From: JAOUGY01 sp963785075
Lineage (GTDB): Bacteria > Actinomycetota > Acidimicrobiia > Spongiisociales > ZC4RG35
Length of the DNA stretch: 64,000 bases
NCBI GenBank assembly: GCA_963785075.1
Contig: CAWATW010000004.1
Coordinates: 186,001 to 250,000, forward strand
Reading direction: 5' to 3'
Shown: positions 25,479-34,202 of the stretch, piece by piece
Layout of the letters: each line of letters opens with the position of its first letter
Numbering within the stretch: the first letter of the stretch is position 1
Notes under the pieces: model-generated
Database searches by the model: none
Seen by the model: the letters and a program-made list of their open reading frames with translations, nothing else
What the model was told of the DNA's origin: nothing
Program-made: the position numbers and the translations under genes

Positions 25479-26618
25479 ATGGCAGATGGACATCAGGGCG
25501 TCGAATCGGAGAATCGCACCACACGGTTCTTCGACACGCGCGCTGCGTACACGATGTTCGTCACCGCCACCGACGAGAAGCCGCGGGTGGCAGAGCGGAT
25601 CGGCGAACAAGCCGATCATCTGACTGTGAGCCCACCCGGCCTTCGAGTGCTCGATGCCGGAATGGGTGATGCCACCGTGCTGTCTCACCTCATGCGCCGC
25701 CTTCATCGGTCGCTGCCGCACATTCCCCTTCAGGTCGTTGCGAAGGAGATCTCGATCGAGGACGTCCGGCAGGCGCTCTCCAAGCTCCCGGACCGGCTGC
25801 TCGAACACCCTGAGACGGTGTTCGTCGTGACCAACATGCGGTTCTCCGAGACCCCGACGCTCACGCCGCATGCCGGATCGAGGCCGCCCGTTTGGCGCGA
25901 GGTGGCTCTGGAAGGAACCACCAGCCTCGACTTCACCGATCAGATCAGGCACCTCGTCCCAACCTTGGCCGACGATTGGCGGGTGATGACCAGCCCGAAG
26001 ACCGGCAACCCCGTCTACGTGCAACCCGTCGTGCTCGTGATCTATCGGCGCGATCGTGAGTTTCTCCTCCGGCCGCTCATTCCACGGCCCGGCGAGGTGG
26101 TCGGTGAGTACGACCTGGTCATCGCCGCCCAGAGCTACCGAGCCAGCACCTCGATCGACCGCAAGGTGTCCAACGTGCTCAAACCTCTCGCTCAGGCCCT
26201 GGCCGCGGGCGGCCGTCTCGTCGGTGTCCATTCGTACGGCAACGACCCAGGCATCGAGATCATCCGGGGCATCTGGCCAGAGGAATCCCCCTTTCCGCAT
26301 GGCAGGGCGGCCGTGATCGCCGAGGCACGCCGGCAGCTCGGGAACGACGCGTCTCTGCGGTTCCCCAATCTGAGTGACGAGGAGTCACTGTTCAGCTATC
26401 GACTTCACACCATGCCATCCGACGAATCGGAACACATCGGAACGTCGACGTTGGTCGCCGGCTTCACGGCGGCCGCCTATGTGGCGCAGATCGACGAGCC
26501 ACGACTCTCCGATGCAGTGGCGACCGGCCGCTACCTCGAACCCACCAGGACCGTGATCGACCGGTACGGGGGCATATGGTTCAACGACGAGATGTACCTG
26601 ATCGAGAGGCGGGCCTGA
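25479..26618 (+). CDS. SAM-dependent methyltransferase-like protein, specificity unknown
   Basis: A 379-residue protein with a class I methyltransferase-type Rossmann start, LRVLDAGMGDATVLSHLM (about 53-70), then acidic and hydrophobic strands (VIAAQSYRAST; AAGGRLVGVHSYGNDPG) that fit strands 4 and 5 of the fold. The N terminus carries FFDTRAAYTMFVTATDEK, seen in small-molecule or lipid methyltransferase-like proteins. No membrane segment. It is the last gene before the repeat/IS region. Substrate unknown. Confidence 0.7.
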   Translation: MADGHQGVESENRTTRFFDTRAAYTMFVTATDEKPRVAERIGEQADHLTVSPPGLRVLDAGMGDATVLSHLMRRLHRSLPHIPLQVVAKEISIEDVRQALSKLPDRLLEHPETVFVVTNMRFSETPTLTPHAGSRPPVWREVALEGTTSLDFTDQIRHLVPTLADDWRVMTSPKTGNPVYVQPVVLVIYRRDREFLLRPLIPRPGEVVGEYDLVIAAQSYRASTSIDRKVSNVLKPLAQALAAGGRLVGVHSYGNDPGIEIIRGIWPEESPFPHGRAAVIAEARRQLGNDASLRFPNLSDEESLFSYRLHTMPSDESEHIGTSTLVAGFTAAAYVAQIDEPRLSDAVATGRYLEPTRTVIDRYGGIWFNDEMYLIERRA

Positions 26619-26622
26619 CTAC

Positions 26623-26683
26623 CCAGTCCCCAGTCCCCAGTCCCGAGTGCCCGGTCTCCAGTCCCCAGTCCCCAGTCCCCTGC
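26623..26683. repeat. heptanucleotide tandem repeat (CCCAGTC, 8 units)
   Basis: Eight in-phase 7-bp units starting at 26623: units 1-3 and 7-8 are exactly CCCAGTC, units 4-6 are variants (CCGAGTG, CCCGGTC, TCCAGTC), followed by CCCTG. It begins right after the methyltransferase-like gene and ends 5 bp before the IS element. Confidence 0.9.
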
Positions 26684-26687
26684 ACCT

Positions 26688-27846
26688 AGTGCTGCCGCGC
26701 AGAAGTGACGCGCGCATGGGTCAGGTGGTTTTGAGTGGGGTTCCGGCGTAGGTCCATGCGAACGGTTTGGCATGCTGGTTGTGGGCTCGGATGAAGTCCA
26801 TGACCCGGTTGACGAGTTCGTCACGGGATCCGAACTCGCCTCGTTTGAGCAGCCGGCGGGTGAGGATCGAGAAGAACAACTCGACCTGGTTCAGCCAGGA
26901 GGCGTGTTTGGGGGTGTAGTGAGCAGCGAAGCGGGGATGCTCCGAAAGCCATGCTCGGGTGGTCTTGGCGACACGACTCGACCCGTTGTCCATGATCAGG
27001 TGAACCTCGAGGTTCGGGTCGATGGTGCGGTCGAGGTCTTCGAGGAAGGCAATGAAGTTGGCGGCGGTGTTGCGGTCCACGTCGCCTGCCAGTACCTCAC
27101 CTGTGACCACGTCGAGGGCGGCGATGAAACTGGCGGTGCCATGCCGCCGGTACTCGAACTCGCGTCGAGCCGGCTGCCCAGGGACAGCGGGTTTGGTCGG
27201 ATACCTCGGCGAGCGGGCCGGCACCGCCGTCTTCTCATCCACGCTCAACACCAGCGCGTTCTGCGGAGGCGACAGATACAGGCCGCACACGTCGGCGGCA
27301 CGTTCCCAGAACTCGGGATCGTCTCGACGGTTGAGCCACGACCGCATCTTGTGCGGTTTCACATCCATCTCAGAAAGGATCCGACCGATCTGAGACCCAG
27401 AGATCCCCACCTCGTCGGCCAGGGCCTCGGCCAGCAACCGGTGGGACCAATGCGACTCGGTCTCAGGCGTCTCCGACGTGGCCGTGGCCACGATCTTGAC
27501 CCGATCGTCATGCCCGTACAGGCGGGGACGACCCGGACGAGGACGATCCTCCAACCCCGCCAGCCGTTCGGTCTCGAACCGGCGACGCCACACCCCGACC
27601 TGATGCTGATCCATGCCGACCTCCCCGGCGATCCGCCGCAACGGCACACCCTCGGCGCACAACAACACCACCCGAGCCCGCTTTGCCATCCGCTGCGACG
27701 ACGTATGCGCACGCACCCGCCGTTCCAACTCGACACGCTCCTCATCGGTCAACTCGACCGCCGGCACCATCCACACCACACGCCACCTCCAGCAACGACT
27801 CACACCAGCATACTTACACGCGTGTAATTAATGCGGAGATGCACTA
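26688..27846 (-). mobile_element. IS630-family insertion sequence
   Basis: About 1.16 kb with one transposase gene. The ends carry imperfect inverted repeats beginning CTAGTGC (about 20 of the first 30 positions match), and each end abuts a TA (26688-26689 and 27845-27846), the target duplication expected of IS630/Tc1 elements. It lies in the gap between convergent genes, between two kinds of simple repeat. The intact transposase and ends suggest it may still be active. Confidence 0.85.
26721..27770 (-). CDS. IS630-family DDE transposase
   Basis: A 349-residue transposase. N-terminal helix-turn-helix domains (LRRIAGEVGMDQHQVGVWRRRF and a second HTH) bind the ends. The catalytic triad is Asp178 in LSVDEKTA, Asp261 in LIMDNGSS and Glu297 in WLNQVELFFSIL, with the DDE spacing typical of IS630. 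The ATG at 27770 is preferred; an upstream in-frame start at 27803 gives 11 more residues. No frameshift or truncation is visible. Confidence 0.93.
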   Translation of the reverse strand: MVPAVELTDEERVELERRVRAHTSSQRMAKRARVVLLCAEGVPLRRIAGEVGMDQHQVGVWRRRFETERLAGLEDRPRPGRPRLYGHDDRVKIVATATSETPETESHWSHRLLAEALADEVGISGSQIGRILSEMDVKPHKMRSWLNRRDDPEFWERAADVCGLYLSPPQNALVLSVDEKTAVPARSPRYPTKPAVPGQPARREFEYRRHGTASFIAALDVVTGEVLAGDVDRNTAANFIAFLEDLDRTIDPNLEVHLIMDNGSSRVAKTTRAWLSEHPRFAAHYTPKHASWLNQVELFFSILTRRLLKRGEFGSRDELVNRVMDFIRAHNQHAKPFAWTYAGTPLKTT

Positions 27847-27871
27847 GTACTCGGTACGTTGTACTCAGTAC
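27847..27871. repeat. two GTACTCxGTAC direct repeats
   Basis: GTACTCGGTAC (27847-27857) and GTACTCAGTAC (27861-27871), separated by GTT, directly abut the right end of the IS element. Each is an imperfect palindrome with GTAC at both ends. Confidence 0.7.
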
Positions 27872-27878
27872 CTGATTC

Positions 27879-29318
27879 TCACCAGCTCTCGTCGAGGGGC
27901 TTGCCCTCCGAGTAGCCGCTGGTGGATTGGATGCCGATGACTGCCCGCTCGTAGAACTCTTCCACGGTCCGTGCGCCGGCGTAGGTGAACGCCGAGCGGA
28001 CACCCATGACGATCTGATCGATGATGTCTTCGACACCCGGGCTCGACGGGGAGAGGTACATCCTGGAGGCTGAGATGCCCTCTTCGAAGAGCTCCTTGCG
28101 GGCGCGCTGGATTCCGGACTCAGCGCGGGTACGAATCGTCACTGCCCGCTTGGATGCCATCCCATAGTTCTCCTTGTAGAGCCTTCCAGCGGGATCGCGA
28201 AGCGTGTCGGCGGCCGACTCGTACGTCCCGGCGAACCACGATCCGATCATCACCGATGCCGCACCGGCGGCGAGCGCCAATGCCACATCCCGCGGATGGC
28301 GCACCCCTCCGTCCGCCCACACGTGACGACCGAGTGCACGTGCCGCCTCCGAGCACTCGTGGACCGCGGAGAACTGCGGGCGACCGACACCGGTCATCAT
28401 CCGGGTCGTGCACATGGCCCCCGGCCCGACGCCCACCTTGATGATGTCTGCACCGGCGTCGATGAGGTCGCGGACGCCGGATGCGGTCACTACGTTGCCC
28501 GCCACGAGAGGCCGATCGTCCACGATCTTCCTGACCGCGGCCAGCACCTCGAGCATCTTCGTCTGGTGGCCATGTGCGGTATCGACCACGATCACGTCGA
28601 CGTCGGCGTCCATCAGCTCTCGGGTGGCCGCTACGACGTCGCCGTTGACGCCGATCGCCGCTCCAACGAGAAGGCGCTCTTCGTCGTCCACCGCCGGCCG
28701 GTAGACGGTTGCCCGCAAGGCACCCCTCTCGGTGATGAACCCCACCAGACGACCGTCTGCGCCGATCACCGGAGCCATGTGGATACGCCGTTCGGACAAC
28801 GCATCGAACATCGCGTCGATCGACATTCCGGCGTCGAGCGTGATCGGATCTCGTCGCATCACTTCGTGCAGGGGGGTGAACCGATCGAACCCCACCCCAT
28901 CGGGCTCGGTGAAGATGCCAACAGGGCGACGGTCCTCGTCGATGACGACCACTGCGCCGTGGGATCGCTTGTTGATCAGATCGATTGCGTTGTTGATCGT
29001 GTCGGCGGGCTGCAGTGTGATGGGAGTGTCGAGCACCCGGTCGCACTGCTTGACGAAGGCCGTCATGTCTGCGATGGCGCCCACGGGCGTGTCCTGGGGA
29101 AAGACGGCGATGCCGCCGCGCCGCGCCACCGTCTCCGCCATCCTCCGGCCTGAGACGGCCGTCATGTTGGCAACGGCGATGGGAATCGTGGTGCCGATGC
29201 CGTCGGGCGTGGCGAGGTCGACGTCCATGCGAGATCCGACCGCGCTGATGGCGGGCACGATGAACACATCGGAGTAGGTGAGGTCGTGCCTAGGGGCCAG
29301 GTCGTTGAGGTAGCGCAT
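27879..29318 (-). CDS. guaB1: GuaB1-family GMP reductase (IMP dehydrogenase-related)
   Basis: A 479-residue TIM-barrel enzyme with an inserted CBS pair (about 94-205). The catalytic Cys303 lies in GPGAMCTTRMMTG, and the phosphate-binding WADGGVRHPRD loop follows. The N terminus RYLNDLAPRHDLTYSDVF is the GuaB1 hallmark. In mycobacteria this subfamily reduces GMP to IMP rather than oxidising IMP, and the CBS pair senses purine nucleotides. Start ATG 29318 gives the usual length; the upstream open frame is not conserved-looking. It is divergent from popT, 85 bp away. Confidence 0.9.
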   Translation of the reverse strand: MRYLNDLAPRHDLTYSDVFIVPAISAVGSRMDVDLATPDGIGTTIPIAVANMTAVSGRRMAETVARRGGIAVFPQDTPVGAIADMTAFVKQCDRVLDTPITLQPADTINNAIDLINKRSHGAVVVIDEDRRPVGIFTEPDGVGFDRFTPLHEVMRRDPITLDAGMSIDAMFDALSERRIHMAPVIGADGRLVGFITERGALRATVYRPAVDDEERLLVGAAIGVNGDVVAATRELMDADVDVIVVDTAHGHQTKMLEVLAAVRKIVDDRPLVAGNVVTASGVRDLIDAGADIIKVGVGPGAMCTTRMMTGVGRPQFSAVHECSEAARALGRHVWADGGVRHPRDVALALAAGAASVMIGSWFAGTYESAADTLRDPAGRLYKENYGMASKRAVTIRTRAESGIQRARKELFEEGISASRMYLSPSSPGVEDIIDQIVMGVRSAFTYAGARTVEEFYERAVIGIQSTSGYSEGKPLDESW

Positions 29319-29389
29319 CGCGTTGTCAGCGTATCCACCGCTGGACGCCGACGCCGGATCGCGCGTCCTCGACAGGCATGGCCACCGGG

Positions 29390-29395
29390 TAACTT
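29390..29395 (+). promoter_or_regulatory. candidate leaderless -10 element for popT
   Basis: TAACTT ends 8 nt before the ATG at 29404, with TCGACA about 15 nt further upstream as a weak -35. No Shine-Dalgarno is present. Confidence 0.4.
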
Positions 29396-29403
29396 GTGCA
29401 CCA

Positions 29404-30321
29404 ATGACGTCACTCCCAACCAGCGATACTTCACGCCGCGCCTTCCCGAGACACTTCCTGTATGGCCTGCTGATGGGCGCAGCAGACTCGGTCCCCGGGG
29501 TCAGCGGCGGGACGGTCGCCTTCATCGTTGGCATCTACGACCGCCTCATTGCTTCGATCGGTGAAGCCTTCCACGCGATCCTCGCGATCATGCGACTCGA
29601 TGGACGAACCGCCCGCGGTCGGCTCCGGAACATCGAGTGGTCGCTCGTGCTCCCGTTGGGGGCCGGCATCGCCACGGCACTCGTGATTGCGGCCGGAGTG
29701 GTCCTCACGCTCCTCGAGCGCTTTCCTGAGGGAGCGCGAGCCTTGTTCCTCGGCATGGTCGCCGCCTCCGTTGCGGTCCCATGGAAGAGGATCCTCGAGC
29801 ACACCCGCGCAACATGGTTCATCGCCGCGCTCGGGGTGATCGCCGCGTTCGTGTTCACGGGCTTCCCGCCAGGGACGATCGCGGACCCATCCCCGGTTCA
29901 GATCCTGGGGGCTGCCATGGTGGCGATATGCGCCATGATCCTCCCCGGGGTCAGCGGTGCGTTCCTGCTCCTGGTACTCGGCATGTACGAGCCGACTCTC
30001 GACGCAGTCCACAACAGGGATCTGGGCTATGTCGCGGTTTTCGGGGCCGGGGCGGTCATCGGTCTGGGCAGCTTCTCACTGGTTCTGGGCGCGGCCCTTC
30101 GCCGGTATCACGATGAGACAATGGCCCTCCTCGTCGGGCTCATGATCGGGTCGCTCAGGGCGTTGTGGCCCTGGCAGACGGACGACCGGGGGCTTCTGGC
30201 TCCATTGGGCGCCGGATCCGCCGTTGCGGTGATCGCAATCGCCATCGCCGGTTTCACGGCGGTCTTCGTCCTCGAACGCTGGGGCGTCGAGCACCCGGCC
30301 CCATCCGCCGTCGACCGCTAA
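29404..30321 (+). CDS. popT: DUF368 family polyprenyl-phosphate translocase
   Basis: A 305-residue integral membrane protein with 8-9 hydrophobic segments and two copies of the family motif: DSVPGVSGGT near the N terminus and ILPGVSGAF in the middle. The internal repeat fits an inverted-repeat transporter. DUF368 proteins were recently linked to recycling of undecaprenyl phosphate across the membrane (PopT), which feeds peptidoglycan and surface-glycan synthesis. The start is set by the -10 box and the DUF368 N terminus. Confidence 0.85.
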   Translation: MTSLPTSDTSRRAFPRHFLYGLLMGAADSVPGVSGGTVAFIVGIYDRLIASIGEAFHAILAIMRLDGRTARGRLRNIEWSLVLPLGAGIATALVIAAGVVLTLLERFPEGARALFLGMVAASVAVPWKRILEHTRATWFIAALGVIAAFVFTGFPPGTIADPSPVQILGAAMVAICAMILPGVSGAFLLLVLGMYEPTLDAVHNRDLGYVAVFGAGAVIGLGSFSLVLGAALRRYHDETMALLVGLMIGSLRALWPWQTDDRGLLAPLGAGSAVAVIAIAIAGFTAVFVLERWGVEHPAPSAVDR

Positions 30322-30404
30322 AGCACCCCCGGGGCGCGCCGACTGGCAAGCCGGGTGGACTCGTGATCTGAGCACCGGAACCCCGACGTGGCAGGAGTGG
30401 CGGA

Positions 30405-31550
30405 ATGACAGTGCAGGCCCTTTTCATCGATGACGACCCGCGGGTCCTTGCGGAGTTCCAGCACCTCGTCTCGAAGGGCACCACGGGGATCGATGCCACC
30501 ATTGCCTCCTCACCGGAGGAGGGTCTGACCGCCCTCCGGGCTGGCAGCTACGAGGTGATCGTGGCCGGCGCCACCGCCCCCACGGACCGCACCGTCGGCG
30601 TGTTGCGGGAGGCGGCATCGAACCATCCCGGCGTCGCCCGCCTGCTCGTGACGTCCGATCGGAACGCATCGAAGAGCGGGCTTGCAGAGCAGTATCTGTG
30701 GAGGCCCTTCGACGCAGAGAAGCTGCGGATCGCAGTGCTCGCAGCCACCCACCTCCGTGGGCGTGTGACACCCGAACGCCTCGCGGCGCTGGTCAACGGC
30801 TCGACCAAGCTCCCGACCCTCCCCAACGTCTACATCTCGATCCAGGAGGAGCTCCGGTCCGAGGATCCATCTCTGGCCCGAGTGGGCGAGCTCATCAAGC
30901 ACGATCCCGCCACGTCCGTGAAGGTGCTGCAGGTCGTCAATTCCGCCATGTTCGGACTCCGCAACGAGGTTGGTGACGTCTCTCAGGCCACCGCCCTCCT
31001 CGGTATGAACACCATCACGTCGCTCGTTCTGGCCGTGGGCGTGTTCCAGCAGGCTCAAGGCCTCGACAGCAAGCTGGTCGAGCGCCTGTGGCAGGAGTCG
31101 ATGCGAGTATCTGCAATCGCCCGCAGGGTCGCCCTCGCCGAGCGCCTCGCCCGCCCGGCGGTCGAGGCCAGCCAGCTCGCCGGCCTCCTGCACGACATCG
31201 GTGACCTCGTCCTATTCCAGAATTGGAGGGACGACTACCTGGCGATCGACCCCGACGATCGGATCACCGACGAGCGCCGGAGATTCGGAGCCACGCATGC
31301 CGATCTCGGCGGGTACCTCTGCGCGCTCTGGGACCTTCCGAGCGAGGTCATCCGGGCGGTCGCCAATCACCATCTTCCATCGGCAACCGGAGCCGATCAT
31401 GTGACGCCGACGACGGTCGTGCACGTTTCCCGGGCACTCGTCGATGCGGGTTTTGATCCTGCTGGGGCCGCATTCGATCTCGAGCACCTCGACGCGGTTG
31501 GAGCAACGTCTCACATCGACGACTGGGTCCTTGCAGCCGAAGAGGCCTGA
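30405..31550 (+). CDS. pseudo-receiver plus HDOD domain protein
   Basis: A 381-residue regulator. Residues 1-120 have a receiver fold with the acidic cluster FIDDDP, but the phospho-acceptor Asp is missing (VIVAGATAP instead of a VLLD-type motif), and the conserved Lys of KPF is replaced (LWRPF). Residues 125-330 form an HDOD domain with LPTLPNVYISIQEEL, HDPATSVKVLQVVNSAMFG, LLHDIGDLVLF and an NHH motif. It should act as a phosphorylation-independent signalling or scaffold protein. GGCAGGAG precedes the ATG. Partner unknown. Confidence 0.85.
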   Translation: MTVQALFIDDDPRVLAEFQHLVSKGTTGIDATIASSPEEGLTALRAGSYEVIVAGATAPTDRTVGVLREAASNHPGVARLLVTSDRNASKSGLAEQYLWRPFDAEKLRIAVLAATHLRGRVTPERLAALVNGSTKLPTLPNVYISIQEELRSEDPSLARVGELIKHDPATSVKVLQVVNSAMFGLRNEVGDVSQATALLGMNTITSLVLAVGVFQQAQGLDSKLVERLWQESMRVSAIARRVALAERLARPAVEASQLAGLLHDIGDLVLFQNWRDDYLAIDPDDRITDERRRFGATHADLGGYLCALWDLPSEVIRAVANHHLPSATGADHVTPTTVVHVSRALVDAGFDPAGAAFDLEHLDAVGATSHIDDWVLAAEEA

Positions 31551-31648
31551 CGTAGGCGCGACGTCGAGTCCAGTGCGATGGCAGTCGGTGGAGACGTCAC
31601 CGTGGTGTCCACCATGTGATACTCGCGTCACGCCAGCCGTGAGGAAAC

Positions 31649-32674
31649 GTGAAACTCGGATTGATGACGGGATATTGGGGCGCCGGGCCGCCCGCCGGCG
31701 TCGAAGAAGCCATACGGACCGCAGAGGACCTCGGGTTCGATTCGGTGTGGACCGCCGAGGCGTACGGCTCAGACGCGCTCACTCCGCTGGCATGGTGGGG
31801 TTCGAAGACCTCACGGATCAAGCTGGGAACGGCGATCGTTCAGATGTCGGCACGGGCGCCGGCCGCCACTGCGATGGCGGCCATGACGATGGACCATTTG
31901 ACCGGAGGGCGATTCGTACTGGGCATTGGGGCCTCGGGGCCGCAGGTGGTCGAAGGCTGGTACGGCCAACCGTACCCGAGGCCTCTCGCACGCACTCGGG
32001 AGTACGTCGAGATCCTTCGCCGGGTGATCGCCCGTGAGGATCCTGTGGCGTTCGACGGCGCCCACTACTCGCTCCCCTTCGCCGGTGGCACCGGTCTCGG
32101 CAAACCGCTGAAGTCGACCATCCACCCCCGGAGAACCGACCTGCCGATCTACCTGGCGGCCGAGGGCCCGAAGAACGTTGCCTTGTCGGCCGAGATCTGT
32201 GACGGATGGCTCCCGTTCTGGTTCTCGCCGAAGTCGGATGGGTTCTATCGAACCGCCCTTGCCGAAGGGTTCGCCCGACCCGGGTCCAGACACACACTGG
32301 GCACCTTCGAGGTGGCATGCCCGGTGCCCGTGGTCATCGATGACGACCCCGAGATGGCGGCCGATGTCATCCGACCCACGCTCGCTCTCTATGTCGGCGG
32401 GATGGGTGCCAAAGGAGCGAACTTCCACTACGACGTGATCGCGCGCATGGGATACGAGGACGAAGCGGCGAGGATCCAGGAACTCTACCTGTCCGGAAGG
32501 AAGGACCAGGCGATCGCCTCGATACCGCTCGGAATGGTGGAGGACGTTGCGCTGGTGGGGCCGATCGGCAAGATCAGGGAGGAACTCCCAAAGTGGGAGG
32601 ACACCGTCATCACCACCCTGCTCGTCTCAGGTCCTCCGCCGCTGCTTCGGGCGATGGCCGACCTCGTGGGTTGA
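31649..32674 (+). CDS. LLM-class F420-dependent oxidoreductase
   Basis: A 341-residue luciferase-like TIM-barrel flavin or F420 enzyme. Features include LGLMTGYWGAGPP at the N terminus, GFDSVWTAEAYGSDALTPL, LGTAIVQMSARAPAATAM and GRFVLGIGASGPQVVEGWYG, which match actinobacterial F420-dependent members (N5,N10-methylene-H4MPT reductase-like). GAGGAAAC directly precedes the GTG start. The substrate cannot be predicted. An MFS exporter gene follows after 58 bp. Confidence 0.88.
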   Translation: MKLGLMTGYWGAGPPAGVEEAIRTAEDLGFDSVWTAEAYGSDALTPLAWWGSKTSRIKLGTAIVQMSARAPAATAMAAMTMDHLTGGRFVLGIGASGPQVVEGWYGQPYPRPLARTREYVEILRRVIAREDPVAFDGAHYSLPFAGGTGLGKPLKSTIHPRRTDLPIYLAAEGPKNVALSAEICDGWLPFWFSPKSDGFYRTALAEGFARPGSRHTLGTFEVACPVPVVIDDDPEMAADVIRPTLALYVGGMGAKGANFHYDVIARMGYEDEAARIQELYLSGRKDQAIASIPLGMVEDVALVGPIGKIREELPKWEDTVITTLLVSGPPPLLRAMADLVG

Positions 32675-32720
32675 CCTCGCGCGGTCGTTCGGTGACGGTC
32701 GCGAACTCGCCGCCGAGGGC

Positions 32721-32726
32721 TAGCCT
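32721..32726 (+). promoter_or_regulatory. candidate leaderless -10 element for the MFS gene
   Basis: TAGCCT ends 6 nt before the GTG at 32733, the same hexamer and spacing as at 248-253. Confidence 0.4.
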
Positions 32727-32732
32727 GCATCG

Positions 32733-34199
32733 GTGCAGTCGACGCAGGCATCCGCTGGTCCGCCGCCCGGGGTGGACTACGAGAAGAAGTGGCTGGTCAT
32801 GTCGGCCGTCGGTACGGGCGTCATTCTCGCCACGATCGACGGCTCGATCGTCAACGTTGCCCTGCCCACCATTCGCGTCCAGCTTTCGACGACCCTTCCC
32901 GTGGTGCAGTGGGTGTCCGTGGCCTACCTCCTCACCCTCGCCTCGCTCACACTCGGGGTGGGTCGATGGGGAGACATTGCGGGGAAGAAGAGGATCTACA
33001 CGACGGGATTCACGGTCTTCACGGTTGCCTCCGTGTTGTGTGGCCTCGCCCCGAGCATCGGTCTGCTGATCGGCTTCAGGGTCATCCAGGCGCTGGGCGC
33101 GGTCATGATCCTGTCTTTGGGAGCCGCCATCCTCACGGAAGCCTTTCCCCCTCAGGAACGAGGAAAGGCACTCGGGCTGATCGGTACGTTCGTGTCGATC
33201 GGGATCATCACCGGGCCGGTGGTCGGAGGCCTGCTCATCTCGATGTTCGACTGGCGTGCGATCTTCTTCGTGAACATCCCGGTCGGGATCGTTGGCACGA
33301 TTCTCGCGATGAGATTCGTGCCGTCGACCCCGCCGCCGGGTGCACGCACGTTCGATGTCCTCGGCGCCGTGACCATGAGCGCGGCGCTGCTTTGTATCGC
33401 CCTCGGGGTCACGTCGGGCCAAGAGCTCGGATACGGGTCGCCCGTGGTCTTGGGCCTGGTGGGGGGCGGGCTCGGATTGGGCATCGTGTTCGTGACCATC
33501 GAGCGCCGAGTGTCGGTCCCGATGGTCGATCTGGGACTCCTCCGCAATCCGCTCCTCACCGTGAGCATCATCAGCGGATACCTCGTGTTCATCTCGGTCT
33601 CGGCAACGTTCTTCCTGGTGCCCTTCTACCTCGAAGGTGTCCTCGGCTACGACACCCGGCGGACGGGCCTTGCGCTGGGTATCGCACCGCTGGTCCTCGG
33701 GATGGTCTCACCGTTGGCCGGATCGTGGTCGGACCGAGTCGGCGTCCGGCGGATCACGCTCACCGGCCTCGTCGTGCTCATGTCGTCGTTCCTCGCCTTC
33801 CTCACCCTGAACGAGAACTCCACTCTGGCCCACTTCGCTCTGGTAGCGATCCCGATGGGGTTGGGGATCGGCATGTTCCAGTCACCCAACAACTCGGCGA
33901 TCATGGGCTCGGTCCCTCGTGAATACGGGGGTGTCGCAGGAGGCGTGCTCACCTTGACGAGGCTGCTCGGTCAGGTCAGCGGGATCGCATTGCTCGGGTC
34001 GCTGTGGGCGGCGCGAGTCACAGCGAGGGCGGCCGCTGCCGGCGCCGCCCCACGTGATGCCGCGTCGGCCGATGGGGTACTTCAAGTTGCCGGACTCCAC
34101 GACGCGGCTCTGGCAATGGTGACTCTCACCGCCACCGCCATCGTGATCGGCTGGTGGGGCATGCGTCGCGAGCGAGACCTGTCGGTTCCCGCCGATTGA
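32733..34199 (+). CDS. MFS exporter, DHA2 (EmrB/QacA-like, 14 TM)
   Basis: A 488-residue drug/proton antiporter-type protein with about 14 hydrophobic segments. Motif D1, LATIDGSIVNVALPTI, lies in the first helix; GRWGDIAGKKRIYTTGF is the loop 2-3 motif A; VIQALGAVMI and GPVVGGLL (motif C) follow. The GTG start begins just before helix 1. It probably expels hydrophobic or cationic compounds. No TetR or MarR regulator is adjacent. Confidence 0.9.
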   Translation: MQSTQASAGPPPGVDYEKKWLVMSAVGTGVILATIDGSIVNVALPTIRVQLSTTLPVVQWVSVAYLLTLASLTLGVGRWGDIAGKKRIYTTGFTVFTVASVLCGLAPSIGLLIGFRVIQALGAVMILSLGAAILTEAFPPQERGKALGLIGTFVSIGIITGPVVGGLLISMFDWRAIFFVNIPVGIVGTILAMRFVPSTPPPGARTFDVLGAVTMSAALLCIALGVTSGQELGYGSPVVLGLVGGGLGLGIVFVTIERRVSVPMVDLGLLRNPLLTVSIISGYLVFISVSATFFLVPFYLEGVLGYDTRRTGLALGIAPLVLGMVSPLAGSWSDRVGVRRITLTGLVVLMSSFLAFLTLNENSTLAHFALVAIPMGLGIGMFQSPNNSAIMGSVPREYGGVAGGVLTLTRLLGQVSGIALLGSLWAARVTARAAAAGAAPRDAASADGVLQVAGLHDAALAMVTLTATAIVIGWWGMRRERDLSVPAD

Positions 34200-34202
34200 C
34201 GC

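Noticed and set aside
26623..26683. CRISPR array
   Set aside because: Units are 7 bp with no spacers and no cas genes nearby.
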